The translations under genes were made by a program, and so were the position numbers. The notes beneath the pieces were generated by a model that saw only the letters and a program-made list of their open reading frames with translations, ran no database searches and was not told the origin of the DNA. Positions 41,036 through 53,755 of a stretch of 64,000 nucleotides of DNA are shown here, in pieces; the first letter of the stretch is position 1, and each line of letters begins with the position of its first letter. Origin of the DNA: Daphnia pulex (Eukaryota > Arthropoda > Branchiopoda > Diplostraca > Daphniidae); NCBI RefSeq assembly GCF_021134715.1, contig NC_060023.1, positions 5,828,001 through 5,892,000 of the forward strand, written 5' to 3'.

Positions 41036-43018
41036 GCTATCCGGGTCACGTCCCGGGTAAAAATCGTGTCAAACACACTTTTTTTTACAAACTTTAAAAA
41101 ATTCCCTAAATTTTTTAATTATCTTCTTCTTCCAACATTGTATTCTGAACACCCGTGAACGCTCTTTTCTACCACTTACCCTACTTTTCATGCTACGAAA
41201 TTTTCGTAGAGCATTTGGCGTCAATATTTTTAGGTTTTTCTTGAGACTACAGGCATAGTGAATAACGAGCTTCTATGTGTGACTACTAGATGGCACCACC
41301 GCTCGGGTTGGCCCGCGGACTCGGCGGTTCAACCCGTTACCCGCCCCGCACAAAAACTGCCTCGGTGGGTTGATATTTTTTGGGTTTTTTCTTTAGCCCG
41401 AACAATGGCCCGGGTTTTCCAGGCCCGGGCCACAGCCCTAGCACCCCTCCATAACGGGTGGATTTTACCACCATATCTGACCCCTTTTCGCGCACTGTCA
41501 TTGGCTGGCAGTTTCGCTCTGTGACATCGGCTGCTCATCAGTAAGTATCACGATTAGATTTTGACAAAAATCCTGGAGTGCAAACAAATTGAAAACCCCC
41601 TGACAAAAAAGCATTATTTATCGCTTAAAAAGATATGGGGAGTAAAAAATTTGCGACTTACAATAATGTGCGCGCATTTCAGAATTGCGCTTTCTAAAAT
41701 TTCATCATTTCTTTCTTTCTTTAGCTGTTGGGAAGTTATTATGAAATTCATTTGATAATAATATCTTTTGTGATGAGGTTTGTTTTGAGGTTAGTTATTT
41801 GTTTTAAGTCGAATTATAAATTCAGGGCTGCCAATTTTATTTGAATTGAGCCATTTGTTTCAGGATTATTACAGATGGAAATATGACGAGAATCTTTTGG
41901 AAATGTATAGGGCATCTTTTTTGACATTTGTTGCCATCGTAGCAACGCAGCATTTGAGTCAAGATGATGTCTGCTACAATTGTCCGTGGCGGACAATTGT
42001 CTGCCCCGGAAGACTTGTCTGGCTTTGTCTGACCAACTGACGAAGGTCAGATGACGTCAGACAAAATCTGACATCATTTGACCTACGTCAAATGCAATTT
42101 TTGCAAAGTCATTTAACTCCACACGTTTTTTCTGGCCAAATTTCGCATTGGAGATGGAACCACCCTTGACACTTTCCACATTGGATCATTTCCCATTGGG
42201 CTCCCATTTTCGTAATCAATTTTTGCTGAAATCGTCCACAGTGACAGTTGACTTTCGTCCTGAGTTGTTCTCAATTTCTTTGGGGAAACGGCTCAATCTC
42301 GTTGTTTTAAAAGACATGCTTGAAGATGTTTATGCATTTTTTCATATTGTAAAGTAGATCAAATGGGTTGACGTTGCCCGTTACTGAAACAGCGTTTGGA
42401 ACGGCAAACACTCCACATGTCTATTTCTCTTTTTAAGACTTTTTTTTGCTGATACAGGCTAAGTTTTTTTCAGATTGTCTCACACTTCAAGGACGTAGGC
42501 TAATACGACCAAGGACATGGTTGTTTGGCAACCCACCCAAACAACCATAAATTTTGACAATTTTCTTACCCGCAGTATTAGCTGCCACTAACCAATGCTT
42601 TTCTCCGTATTTTAATCCATTGCTGATCATTCTGCTTCGGAAAGTAAATGTTGGCACGGTGTATTGCAGTCCACGGACTAGTGGAATTTTTTGAGGTTCA
42701 TTGCCGCGCCAATCTGTAGGTCATCACTCATCAAACCTGGTGGATGGATGGATCAGTAATTCTTTTCAAATCCATTTTGTCTGGTTCATCCGATGGTTCA
42801 TCAGTGATCATCAGTGATTTTCTCTAACTATAAAATATTTCAAATTTATTTGTTTTTCAATAAATACAGCCCAAACGTTTTTGTGTAGATATTAACCTTG
42901 CAATCATCATTAAGTAAATCATTGTAAATCGCGTTGGTCTTGATGAAAGCTTCATCACCTTCAGCCTTCTGTAGCTATTCATCTGCTGGATCGAGATCTT
43001 CAGCCGAAGACTGCTTCT
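41036..43018. other. Non-genic stretch with GC-rich patch
   Basis: No gene is supported. A GC-rich patch at 41290-41480 yields antisense open frames without domains. Small palindromes occur, for example around 41980-41998 (GACAATTGTCCG). The part next to 43018 may be the C-terminal tail of the MULE relic. Confidence 0.45.
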
Positions 43019-44403
43019 TCAATTTTTTATCTGCTGTGCCCAGATATTTCGCTCTTTGCAGTTTACAACCGCTCCGTTTATCAGCTCCCTTTTTTCAATT
43101 TCCCTCGTTATTGTCGAGTTGGCTGCTCGTTTAGATAAATGGTTGGAGCAATTAGACATAATTTGGGCTGCTATGATATAGTGACAAATTGCAATGCCTG
43201 GGCAGGAGCAGGCCGTGCGCTTACTAAAGAAGATGGTCGCAGTTTGATCGCAGTATACAGGCACAATATCGTCCGCGAAAAACTTTGCATCGTGATGTAT
43301 GCAAAGGTATTCAAACCCGTGGGCTATCGTGTCGATTGGAGCATCGCAGGCACCACTCCTGAAAGCTTATCAAAAACCTGTCGAATGATTCCGATGAGTT
43401 AGTGTCTGCAGTTTCGATGTTATGAAATTTCAGTTTTCCAACGAACAATCCGATGGATTTCGCTGTCAATATTACGTTTGTAATTGGAAATAAAACACCT
43501 TTAAGTGCTAGCAAACTGGATCTGAATAAATGTAATTTAATAGCACTAAGTAATCTTCGCGTGACTTTTGTTGGAATAGCGTGGTTGGAACAAGGTTTTT
43601 GACGTACGGAGAGACCGTAATTTGAAAGGTAATGCCCAATTTTACCAGTTTAAACTTTGCGTTGACAAGAAGATGGTTCCAACAACAAGTAAGTGTCTGT
43701 ATCAAGAAGGGGCGTGATAATTACATTAAGGAATCTTTTCTTCGTCAGTGAAAATGTAGATGTTTTTGGCTGTCACCAGTTCGGAAAAGTGCAACGCAAT
43801 TTTGCGCAAAAAAGTCATGCGTTTCATTAATTTTAGGTCCATGCATCACGCACATGATTGGAATGACGGGAACACTTTCCATCTTCTCAAACCGAACGAA
43901 TAGAACGAATACATAAACATCAGCGAAATTAAATGTGGTATTGTATTGAAAACCAAAGTGTGGAATATCTTTTCTGTTTAACAGCCCCCTTTTTCCTACA
44001 GTTAATCTTAGAAAATTATGCAGATAAGGTCTGGGTACGAAACATTTTCCTAAATGAAATATGTGGTGGAGCCATTAAATAGAAGTTGTAGAGCGCATCC
44101 CGAGAAATTCATAATTTTTTTCATTCAGCAGCTTGGAAATTCTTCATGTTTCTAGCCACTGATACCTCGTGATAATCAATAAATCTTCGTGCCACAACAA
44201 CAAGTGTATAAATTCGATGGCGCACCAGACTCCGTCTTCATTTTGTCCCTTGTAGACTTTTTTGTGGACACATAACTTCTTGCTTTTTTCCGTAAGATTT
44301 TGTGTTTTCGTGGCAAAATTCGTTTTGAATCATCGATATCCCACACGTAACGAACAAGAACACGAAGTGGAAAATCAGGATGCTCTTGGTCACATCTGGT
44401 CAC
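43019..44403 (-). pseudogene. Mutator-like (MULE) transposase relic with SWIM zinc finger
   Basis: Reading the minus strand from 44403, successive frames give YNTTFNFADVYVF (first catalytic region, Asp replaced by Asn), VPVIPIMCVMHGPKINETH, KNIYIFTDEEK (second Asp), CWNHLLVNAKFKL, TNSSESFDR (region of the catalytic Glu) and finally the SWIM pattern CSCPGIAICH (CxCxnCxH). The order matches MULE transposases. Frameshifts and stops separate the blocks, so it is inactive. No terminal inverted repeats were found. Confidence 0.65.
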
Positions 44404-45947
44404 CTTATTTACCGACCATCCACGCTACTGTAAAGCGCTGGTTTACGCATGTGTAAAAACTTTCGTCGACTTATATACGAATAATTTATAATTGCTCGGA
44501 TTAAACTATGACCATAGCGTATTATTATGAGACTGTTAATCAGAACTTAACAGTAGTAGAAACAGTCGGATCGTGGGAAAGAGTAACAGCGCAAATTTTT
44601 TGTGTTACCCGTCCCTTGGTTTTGATTATCTCGAGGCTTACAGAAAAAATTGCTGCAGAGCCTTCGTCTACGGCTACTGGAAAAAAGACTTAACTGTAGG
44701 TCAGTTTTTTCAGTTTTTACGTGTTTTTCTTTTGATTTCGTAAGAATTTATTTGAAGCCGATCAATTTCTCAGTTGGCTTTCTCGAAAATTGAGTTGTGC
44801 GTAAATAAGTTTCTTACTGTAAGATTATTAGAATTAAAAATGCATAGGCGTACCGTATCATTTGAAATAAAATTAGGGTACTGTTAATCTGAGAATAATC
44901 TTGTAATTTAGAAAATTCTTTGGATTTTCTTGTTAACAACCGTTCATATATCTTTTTAACACGAAGCATAACACATTATAGCGCGGTATTCAGTTTTCAA
45001 AAAAATTGTTTGTCATTGCAATGTCAGTGCAGTTTAATCGGTGCAAGAGGCTATTTTTTTATTGAATATACCTTATTGATTGTTTATTAGTTGACAGAAC
45101 AAGTATGCAAGAAAATATGAATTAAGTTTACTTTTTTGAAATATTTGCAAGAAATAAATCGTTTTTGGTTTAATATATTTTAAAATTTTTTACGTTCAAC
45201 CCACTACCGGTTACTTGGGTGTTAAACAGGGTAGGGGTGTATACAATCAATCAGCTATCCAGCTGATATAAAGAATTCCGTATTGCATCAGAGAACGAAA
45301 CATATTGATGTCCGCTACCATTGATTCATGAGCATCAAGAAATTGGGAAAATAAACGTCAATGTTGTACCAACTGAAAATCAACTGGCTGACTCCCAAGA
45401 GTACTGCAATCAAGCAGTCAACATATTAAAAATACTGGTAGAGTGATGTCAAACTAAACATAATCCTGAATTATCTTATACTTCTAAGTCTCTTAGAATT
45501 TAATGTTGGCTCGCACACTCATTACGTTGTATATTTATTATATTACTTTATGTTTCCAATAAGGAATCACACAAAAAATTGTATTTGTGTACGGTTCCAA
45601 GAAGAGAATATCTAAGGATAGATGAAGTTGACAGTTATTTTGCTGAGGCAAATGAGAACGTCACATCAGTAGATAAAAGAATAGTCCCCCCTTTCGGCCT
45701 ATAATTTAATAGTGTTTTACGTTTGAAATTTGCAGGCCGCGTTGGCTCAATTTGTTTCAATTTGCTTTACCATGCACCGTGCGGATTTGAAAGGGGTAAA
45801 TCTGTTTTTCTTCGTACGAGTGATTTTAGGGTTGTGGTTTCGATCAAATACTAGACCAGATTGTCGCACATGGTGGGGAGTGGTTTTAGCGATCCAAGGT
45901 TCATGTCTATTAAAAGACGCTGAAGACAAACTCCTTCTTGTGCGGCT
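44404..45947. other. Non-genic stretch
   Basis: No supported gene. Part of it may be copia LTR or 3' sequence, since it follows the copia RNase H relic on the minus strand, but I cannot recognise LTR ends. Confidence 0.4.
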
Positions 45948-46990
45948 TCACGTGCGGCCACGTACTCCGACTTGGTTGTGAAGAGAGTGAGACCCATGAC
46001 TGGCGGTGGCTACTCCAGCCGACAGGTTCTCCATGAAGAAGAAAAGGAAACCATTCGTTGAACGGCGAGAGTTGACGTCCCCAGTGCAGTCAGAGTCTGT
46101 GAAACTCTTAAGTCCATCTGTTTCTGGAGAAGAACGAATGCAGTGATTTTGGGTTCCACGAAGATAAAACAAAATCTGCTTTACTGCCTACAAGTGATTC
46201 GGCTCTTGATACTCGTGAAACTGCGAGAATTGCCATATAGCAAAAGAAATGATGGGCCTAACCATTAAATAAATGCGAGAGCCAACGAGACAACAGAGAG
46301 AGTAAGGCATCGCCTCTTCTTGTTTCTTTTTATCTGCGCTCCAATGTGGTGGTGTCCTGGTTCCGCCGGAAGATTTTTTGCACGACATTCAATTATGTTG
46401 AAGCACTCCAAATTTTCAGCAGAATTAATAGCGTTTTGATTGACGATCTCGATGGATGGAAAGTCCAGCATAATGGTTAGCAATTGTGACCTTATATCAA
46501 AACACTTTCTCAGATGTTCAATGATATCCAAGATGAGGTTTCCGTTGTTTCTATATATCAAGCTATCATCTACCCAGATGATGACGATGAAAAATTCCCT
46601 TTGGTTCTGACGAAGGTAAAGGCATGGGTCCTCAGAACTTGCACGCAGACCAAACTTCTGGAGAAAATGATCGAAGTGACGGTTCCAAACGCGTGATGCT
46701 TGTTTCAAACCTTAAATGCTCTCATGCAGGCTGCAAATATAATTTTCTTTCCCGGTAACGACGCATCCTTCTGGTTGTTGTAAATATTTTCCCTCGTCAA
46801 GCATCCCGTATAAGAAGGCTGTTTTCATGTCTGATTGAGACATTTCCATATCGTGATCGTCACGAAAGATAAGAAAACTCAGAGCGTGTCGTGTTTGATG
46901 ACAGACGAAAATGTTTCTATAAAGTCGACGCCCATCCGATGGTAATAGCCTTTGTGATCCAGCGTGATCCAGCGTGATTTGATGTATATT
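45948..46990 (-). mobile_element. Ty1/copia relic: reverse transcriptase and RNase H
   Basis: From about 46990 the minus strand reads GVDFIETFSSVIKHDTL, then a block corresponding to DMKTAFLYGMLDEG. LKQASRVWNRHFDHFLQKFG and IVIIWVDDSLIY (degenerate YVDD active site) follow. The RNase H block is TDSDCTGDVNSRRSTNGFLF. Several frameshifts and stops interrupt it. The same strand further upstream carries integrase fragments. Confidence 0.8.
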
Positions 46991-47154
46991 CTTCTAAGTG
47001 GTAGATATGAGAAGGAACAGGTTTAATTGGTCATCAGAGAGTTGAATTTGTCCTGTATAGCTAATTTAAAAAGCTTGGCATCTGGTGAATTCATCGCATC
47101 AGCGTAGCTGGTTTGCTCGTCGATCTCAACTTACTCTGAGGGGCCGTTTACATA

Positions 47155-47380
47155 CTAAACCACGTGATTTTGACGCTTTTTTACCCCTTCCCCCTCTTGG
47201 TCACAGCCCGTAACGTCACAAAAAGCTTGACCCCCACCATTTTGAATACAAATTTTCTTCTGGGTTAATAAAAAAATATCCGGATTCATAATCCTGAGAA
47301 AACGGCAAATCATTCGCAAGGCAAACTTTTCAATGAAGACGGACCTATTCAATAACATAAAAATGGTTAGAAATTAGCAT
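47155..47380 (-). repeat. Possible short repeat fragment
   Basis: The frame reads DVTGCDQEGEGVKKRQNHVV next to a GGGGCCGTTTACATACTAAACC segment. This resembles a common arthropod short repeat that begins with GGGGCCGT. Boundaries were not resolved. Confidence 0.3.
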
Positions 47381-47399
47381 TTTTGCGCAATATTTTACA

Positions 47400-48770
47400 A
47401 AATAATTTATATCATGTTAAAATTACCATATGCTGACGTTTCCATTAGTACTTCCACGTTAAATTTTCTACTTCTTATGGTTGAGCTAAATGTTTCTCTA
47501 TTGTAGTGATGGAATTCGAGTATCCGGATTCTCGGTTGGCATTTTGATTTGATTAAGATCCAAATCACATTCTTCAAACCACTCAGCATCTGTTGGCCCA
47601 CTTTCTTCGGACACAATGATCACCATCAGCTCACGTTGTCTTCGAGCTGCAATTTTTTGTGGTCTAACTTTTGGTATTTGTTGAACAGGTGTCTTTTTGG
47701 GCAAAAAGAAATGAGCCTTAAACATCACTATCGAGGAAAAATATGGCAGACCTAACAAGTAAGATCTAAAAATGACGACTGCACAGAGGGACAATATAAG
47801 TTATTGGGTAGAACTTTGAATGAGCGAGTTGACTTCGGCAAAGTAGTATCGTCCCACTTGATTGTTTAAACAACGAAGGAAAAATGTGTCTTTCTCTATG
47901 TGCTCTGTCAGGAGCTTTCAAGCCGCCAGATGATTGTCCCAAAGGGATAGGCAGAAGAAAAAAAACAGGCAGGAATCACTAAAAAGTATGAACTTATTGG
48001 TTTCATACAACAATCCAAGTCGGCACAATTCACAATTTGGAGGAAATATTTGCTGGTTCTCACGTGACCAGAAAAACATTTCTCGTCTTTTGTTAATAAA
48101 GCTTCGTCATCCAGTTCAGACTTCTCAGGCAGAATGTATCCCGAAACCGTTGGAAATCTGTCGATGTTGACGGCCGACCACGCATACTTCAGCTAGCATT
48201 CTTCCAGCGAACTCAAAGTTTCGTTTTCCAAGTTATGTGTCAATAGTGTTTCCTTTTCCATCGAGGTGTCTCTCAAAATGATCGTAGTAATCCAGCTAAT
48301 TCTTTACTCAATGGAGCCATCTTGCGTTCAACTCTATTAAAGGCACTGCGGCCAGGGGTATTAGTCACCATGAAGAGAGCGTCCAAATTATATTTAAAAA
48401 AATTATGAACATCAATGTCTATCACTTTTAGGAATCGTGGATTTTCATCTGGCAAGCCATCAACGGAGAATATGATTATTGGCTTAACTGTTTTGTCAAC
48501 CGCATTAGTCTTCGCAATCTTTTCTAATTCCGGAAGATCAAGCAATCTTTCCAAGTTTAATCCAAGGGCGAAATCGGTTTATGATGAATGTTTGCGTGAT
48601 CTTACACCTATATGTTGGGCCAGAATATTCAACAGCTGCCGGATTCCCGATGATGGAGGGTATAGATTTATGCTTCTCAGCAACAACCCAGTAATGATCT
48701 GGTAAAGAAACTCAGTACTCCATGTGCATCCAAAATGGAGTCTGTTTGTTGGCTGCGGCTGCGGCTTTGT
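47400..48770 (-). mobile_element. Decayed ORF of an unclassified repeat family
   Basis: Reading the minus strand, the blocks in several frames are VAEKHKSIPSIIGNPAAVEY, SGPTYRCKI, LLDLPELEKIAK, SVDGLPDENPRFLKVIDIDV, DALFMVTNTPGRSAFNRVER and KMAPLSKELAGLL. FEFAGRMLAEV, FSGHVRTSKYF and PIPLGQSSGGLKAPDRAHR follow. I recall this block order from many uncharacterised arthropod and cnidarian proteins that behave like multicopy repeats; the superfamily is unknown to me. Frameshifts and stops make it a relic. Confidence 0.55.
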
Positions 48771-49274
48771 CATCTTGTAACAAGAAAAAAACTTCTTTTG
48801 GCCCCAGAATTGACGAAATCTCCTCAAAAAATTTGATGTTCCTCTCTAAAAAATCGAGTAACGTAAAAGCTATGTTGAACTGTTACTTGTTTGTAAAATT
48901 AATTTTTTGTACGGATACATCCGTGTACATAGGAAAGAGGAAAAAAGTATTTAATGGCGGCCATCATGTTAAAATGCAAATAAGAATTGTGAAAATGAAG
49001 CGAAAAAGGGGATTAAACGAAGGAGGATTGGAGAGAGGAGAAAGGGGGTTATGGGAAGAGAAATGGAAGAAGCAAATGTGTCCTTCACCGCGTTATTTTC
49101 AAGGTATTTTCACCAAAAAATTATCCTTATTTCTTAAGCAAGCTCATCCTGTACGGTGCTGGGACGTGATTGATGGTGAACTGCAAAGAGTATAATTTTA
49201 ACATTTCTATTTTTATTTCTTATTGATTACATGTTGGTGCTTGATAAAAATTTACTTGAGTTCGATTTGATTAC

Positions 49275-49935
49275 CAGGAGAAAATAATTCTACCCAAGTC
49301 CAGAAGAATTACTGAAACTAGCAAAATCGATCGCTAAGTTTTTTCCTAGTACAGGAAATATGGCGGATGAAAAAGAACCTTGGGTGGTCCATAACTTTTC
49401 CTCTTTAACAGAATAAAATCAAATGTTTCTAATTAATTTTCGTTTTGACTCATAGAACATTCTTTATGACTATAACACTCGACGTGGGCTACTAGAGTTT
49501 TACATCTGACAGAAAAGATTAAAAGAAGGTAATCTCTCAAAAGACAACCCGGTCCACCTAGGAAAAAGTAAATTTTTTATTTGGTCAAACTTTTAGCTTA
49601 ATTAAATCTTGATTTAATAAAATTCAATATTTAAATGCTACTGTGTGTTATTGGGCTTTTGCCTATTTATATGTTTCAGACAACGCATATTAAAACCAAC
49701 GGACACATTTTCAGAGGCCGAAAAAGAAGACGCTGAAAAATTCATGAGACAGAATGTGGTTGACAAATCAAACGTACAGTTGATGCTCTACAAACTTGAA
49801 GTCACTCATGAAAGCCGAAGAAAGCTTGTTATGTCTAAGGAAAAACACCATAAGTTTAACTCAACTTTCATTCTCACCAAGTATCCTCTTCTTTACCGCC
49901 TCAACCAAGCTGTTAGTTTAGGAGTTATTTCATAG
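49275..49935 (+). pseudogene. Fragment resembling multicopy SAMD3-like or repeat proteins
   Basis: The first block reads YPSPEELLKLAKSIAKFFPS. After an interruption, and possibly an intron ending at ttatatgtttcag (49679), a second block reads RILKPTDTFSEAEKEDAEKF, then ESRRKLVMSKEKHHKFNSTF and ILTKYPLLYRLNQA. The pattern (YP..E....AK.L....P, then RR......K.......T...YP.L) is typical of proteins annotated as SAMD3-like in invertebrates and often repeat-borne. No start or full structure can be built. Low confidence in function. Confidence 0.35.
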
Positions 49936-51129
49936 TATCATATCACAGCAGTAAACTAGGGTGTCCAGACGTTTTGGCCCTAAAATATGTGTTTACTACA
50001 AAAAGAGTGATTCGGCACTAAATTAAACAAATTCAGCACCAAGTAGTTTTTAGGACTGATTCGGCGCCGTTTCATTGAGTGTTGGGCATAGCCGTTGCAT
50101 ACGTGAAATTGCTAACCGTGACGCATAAAAGCTGTTTTAAAATGGTTCGGATATGCCATAAAACACGTGGTTGAATTCATCTACATGGCCGTTTGCGACT
50201 GTGTGTCAACATCCCCATAAAATCCGTACAAATAATGATGTCGAGGGATAGCATACGAGGCTTAATGTACATTGTGGAATCCGCCATCGTAATGGATTGC
50301 CTCTGTATCTCCTTATCGATGTCGTTTTTAAAGAATCTCAAATTTCTGAAATGTAAAAAGAAATGCTCCTTCAAGGACACAAACTAAGAAAAGAGCGCAA
50401 GACGTATACCGTATTAATTTTCGAAGCTTTTTCAATTGTGGAATGGTCATAAAAGAAAAGAAATTTTGTCTGAGTCTCTTTTAATTTCCCTTACAAAATT
50501 GTACTCTGATTTTAATGCCAAGAAATTTAAAGCCTTTCTTTATTATGATCGCTGCTGTGAACTTGATGATTAATATTTACATTCATTTTTCAAAAAAAAT
50601 CTACTTCTTTTGATAAAAAATTTAGTTTTCTGGCTCGTTTTTTTGTCTTTGACTAACAATCCGTTTCAGTGACGAATTTGTAGTTTGCGCCATCAGTGCC
50701 GATTGTGCATACTCAGTACAATACGGTATGTCGCTGAATTTGTTTTAAATTTCCAAATTTGTGTCCAAAAATGGAATGATTGTCGTCTGACATTGGTAGA
50801 AGTTGCATCAATAAAAGAAGAAGAAAACCGAAAAATTATACTTGATGCTAAGGTGACTGCATTAAACTTTGGTTCTTAAACTTAAACGTTGAATAAAGTC
50901 CTTCAAACGTACTAACGACGTTGTATTATTCAGAGACCGATAAAGAAAATATATTAATATTATAACTTCTTCTCCGTCTTCTCCCGAAAATAAACTCTAG
51001 ATAAATGGTGATAAATGTGAAAACCTGAAATTGTCTTTCCCTTTTACTTCATCAATTTGACGTAATTGCATCATTTGAATTTTAGAAGTAAATCACCTGC
51101 TCAGGTTAATCTTATGTTTTTATTACGCA

Positions 51130-51245
51130 GGCTGGGCTTTTCTTGGCTTTCTTGCAGAGTCATGTTTTTAGGGAGTTGCATGTATATTCGCCGCCATTGT
51201 CCATGTTTAATATACGACCTGGATGTCCAGTCTTTCTCCAATACT
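51130..51245 (-). mobile_element. Ty1/copia integrase fragment, second copy
   Basis: About 115 bp match the integrase part at 53218-53320 in the same orientation, encoding NMDNGGEYTCNSLKT where the other copy has NNGGEFTCNSLKT. It may belong to the same element as the RT/RNase H relic at 45948-46990. Confidence 0.65.
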
Positions 51246-52189
51246 ATGTGCGAAGCACTAAGTAATGCAAGCGACATGATCCAGCCAGCACTTCTCATTA
51301 TCGGCAATGATTACTTTATTATAATAGATCAGTTATTTATGAAGATTGAAAATGCTAGTTTGGAATAAGGGTTAGCCTATGTAGTTGGTCATTATCATGT
51401 GCTGAATATTCAATATCCTGTTCCGCTTAGATTTGTGTTTTTTTTAGACCTTGTCTGGTATGCCACCTTCGATCAAAAGTACTTGTGTGTAAAATTTACA
51501 AAACCATTTGGTTGTTCGAAAAGTCTAAATACAACTCACTTGAATAATAAGATATGTTGGATCAAAGGGATTATATTTTTTCATTTAAAGTAGTTGTTCT
51601 CTATGAGAATAATTATGGATGCCGAGGAAGTGCATAAAGAATGGCTAATCCGCATAAATTAGCTTGTTATCTAAAGACAACGTAGATTACTTTTTGAATA
51701 AAGGCGCCTGCGCCTGCGCGTAAGTTACGAATGAGATACGTAGCAGTATATTGATGGATCAGCCTTAAATTAATGTAATAAGATTTAATATGATATCAAG
51801 CCATCATAATATCAATAAAATTTAAACGTAATTCAATAAAAGCCAATTCATATCAGCCTTCGTCACGATTATTGAATAAATTCTTATAAAATTATACATA
51901 AATGATGTGAAGATGTTATTGCATTACAAAACGCAATCACGGTTATATAAGAAACAACTCAAGGTTGTTTCAGCTACTCTTCTGGTTTTTTTTTGGGGGG
52001 GGGGACATGATGCGATCAAGGAAATTTTAAATCAAGTTTATTACCTATGTAACCGCTTACTTCTAGGGACAAAATCAGACCAAGTATAAATTTTTCCCTG
52101 CAGTATAGTGGAATGTATACAGTCATCCGTCAAAGTTTCTTGAACAGGAAAATTGGCTCTCTATGTTTTAAGTTTAATTTGACGGAAGG

Positions 52190-52328
52190 GATACTACGGT
52201 GCCTACCGTACCCCCGGTATTTTACGTCCTTTTCTCTTTTTCGTTATATTCTTCTCTTCCTTTACCTACGAAAGAAAAAGAGAAAAAGGCGCAAAATACT
52301 GGGGGTACGGTAGCCACGCAGAATCGCC
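52190..52328. mobile_element. 137-bp MITE, copy 2
   Basis: The left TIR is identical to that of copy 1 (GATACTACGGTGCCTACCGT onward) and the core is similar. The right TIR is damaged after GGGGGTACGGTAG, with a missing base and several substitutions. It is inserted beside the copia relic. Confidence 0.8.
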
Positions 52329-52396
52329 AAACTTATCTTCAGTGGCATTTTGCTTCAGTGCTGTGGTACCTGCGAGAGGCAATGGCGATGGCAAAA

Positions 52397-53415
52397 TTAC
52401 GTGCTATTTCTGCTAACCCCCATGTCACTTAGAGTCACAATTTTTCCACCCCCCCCCTTTGAAGAGTTACGAAGTATGCTACGATTCTCCTTTGTTGTAC
52501 GATTACGTAGGGGATATGGCGAATCACGTATAGATGGTGGTGATGAGGCTGAGTCTTTTTCTTTTGTTGAATTGGTTGCGTTGCTAAGTTCTTGTTGCGA
52601 ATCAATGGCTCCTGAGGATGAATCTAGATTCGGGGCACGTGATGGCTCCTGTTGGGTTTCGAAAGACTCCCCAGCAACTGGAGGAATCAAGTTGATAGCA
52701 CTGACTTGGTCGGGTAGTTGTCGTGATTCCGGAATCACAATGGACAGCTTTGACAAAATTTTGAAAAAGTTGTCGCGTTCTAGATTGTGTGAGAAATTTG
52801 GTATAGCTTTAAAAAGTTCATCTAAAATTACGTCTCTTATTTTGGATTTTCCTACCGACTGCTTCCCAGAGCCGGTATGCTTTTTGAGAGAGAGATTAAC
52901 CAATGAAAACGCATTTGAGAATATTTGAGTCTAGCTTTCGTCCCTCGGCTTTGGGTATGTGGATGAAGGCAATTGATCCAAAAATTCAGAGGTGCCAGAC
53001 ATCAGGCTTGGTCCCGTACCAGGACTGATAGAGTGTGATGAGGACGTACTGTTGCTGACGCGATTGGGTATGTACACGGCACACGTTATAGCTCTGCCCA
53101 GAGCTCGAGCGATATTTGTTTAGCGTGTAGTAGATAGCGTTCACCCTCGACGATGGTTTGATTGGCTCGCTCCCCATTATGTTCGGGCGAAAGTAGCGCT
53201 GAAGTCTAAAGCCGGATGGCTTTCTTGGAAAGCCATGTTTTTAGGGAGTTGCATGTAAATTCGCCGCCATTGTTCCTTTTTAATGTACGATCTTGATGTC
53301 CAGTCTTGCTCCGTAGGTTGTTGAAGTACTCTTTAAAACTTTCAGGCACGTCAGATTTTTGTTTGAGGAAATATACGGCTCGCCATCCGCTATAGTCATG
53401 TGTGAAAAGCACAAA
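52397..53415 (-). mobile_element. Ty1/copia relic A: integrase and integrase-RT linker
   Basis: From 53415 the minus strand gives FTHDYSGWRAVYFLKQKSDV, NNGGEFTCNSLKTWLSKKAI and ERANQTIVEG, then an SYNVCRVHTQSRQQQY and YQSWYGTKPDV region in shifting frames. The linker ends with SPYPLRNRTTKENRS. These are the copia integrase core and the usual PLRNR segment before RT. The 4.8-kb transposon sits directly upstream (53424-58226). Confidence 0.8.
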
Positions 53416-53755
53416 TTTCTTGCCGCGGGATTTAACACTCCTTGGCCAAGTGTACGGGAGTCAAAATGGGACTTTTTTGTGATTTTCCCGGATTTTCCAA
53501 TCAAAAGGTGACTTTTTTTTATTTCCCAATCAAAAAGTGACTTTTTGAAATTTCCCAACCAAAAGGTGATTTTTTGTTGATTTCCCAATCAAAAAATGAC
53601 TCTTCAGCGAATATTGATGGTTTTATCTCGATTGTAGAGAGAAGGTTAGGATAGAAAAAGGTAGCGGGAAATAATTGATTTTGAATTGGTAGCTTTATAT
53701 TGGGCATATGAATACTACAGGACATTAGTGGCCTTTGAGTGAAAATCAAATCAAA

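Noticed and set aside
41258..41524. GC-rich open frames on both strands; considered as a gene or tRNA
   Set aside because: No tRNA cloverleaf, no domain, and the two strands are mutually antisense.
48722..49195. 157-aa open frame (+), one of the longest in the region
   Set aside because: Its first part is antisense to the orphan repeat ORF at 47.4-48.8 kb, and the rest is Lys/Arg/Glu-rich low complexity.
52350..52928. 192-aa open frame (+)
   Set aside because: It is antisense to the copia integrase-RT linker (52397-52903 minus), which has the recognisable PLRNR segment.
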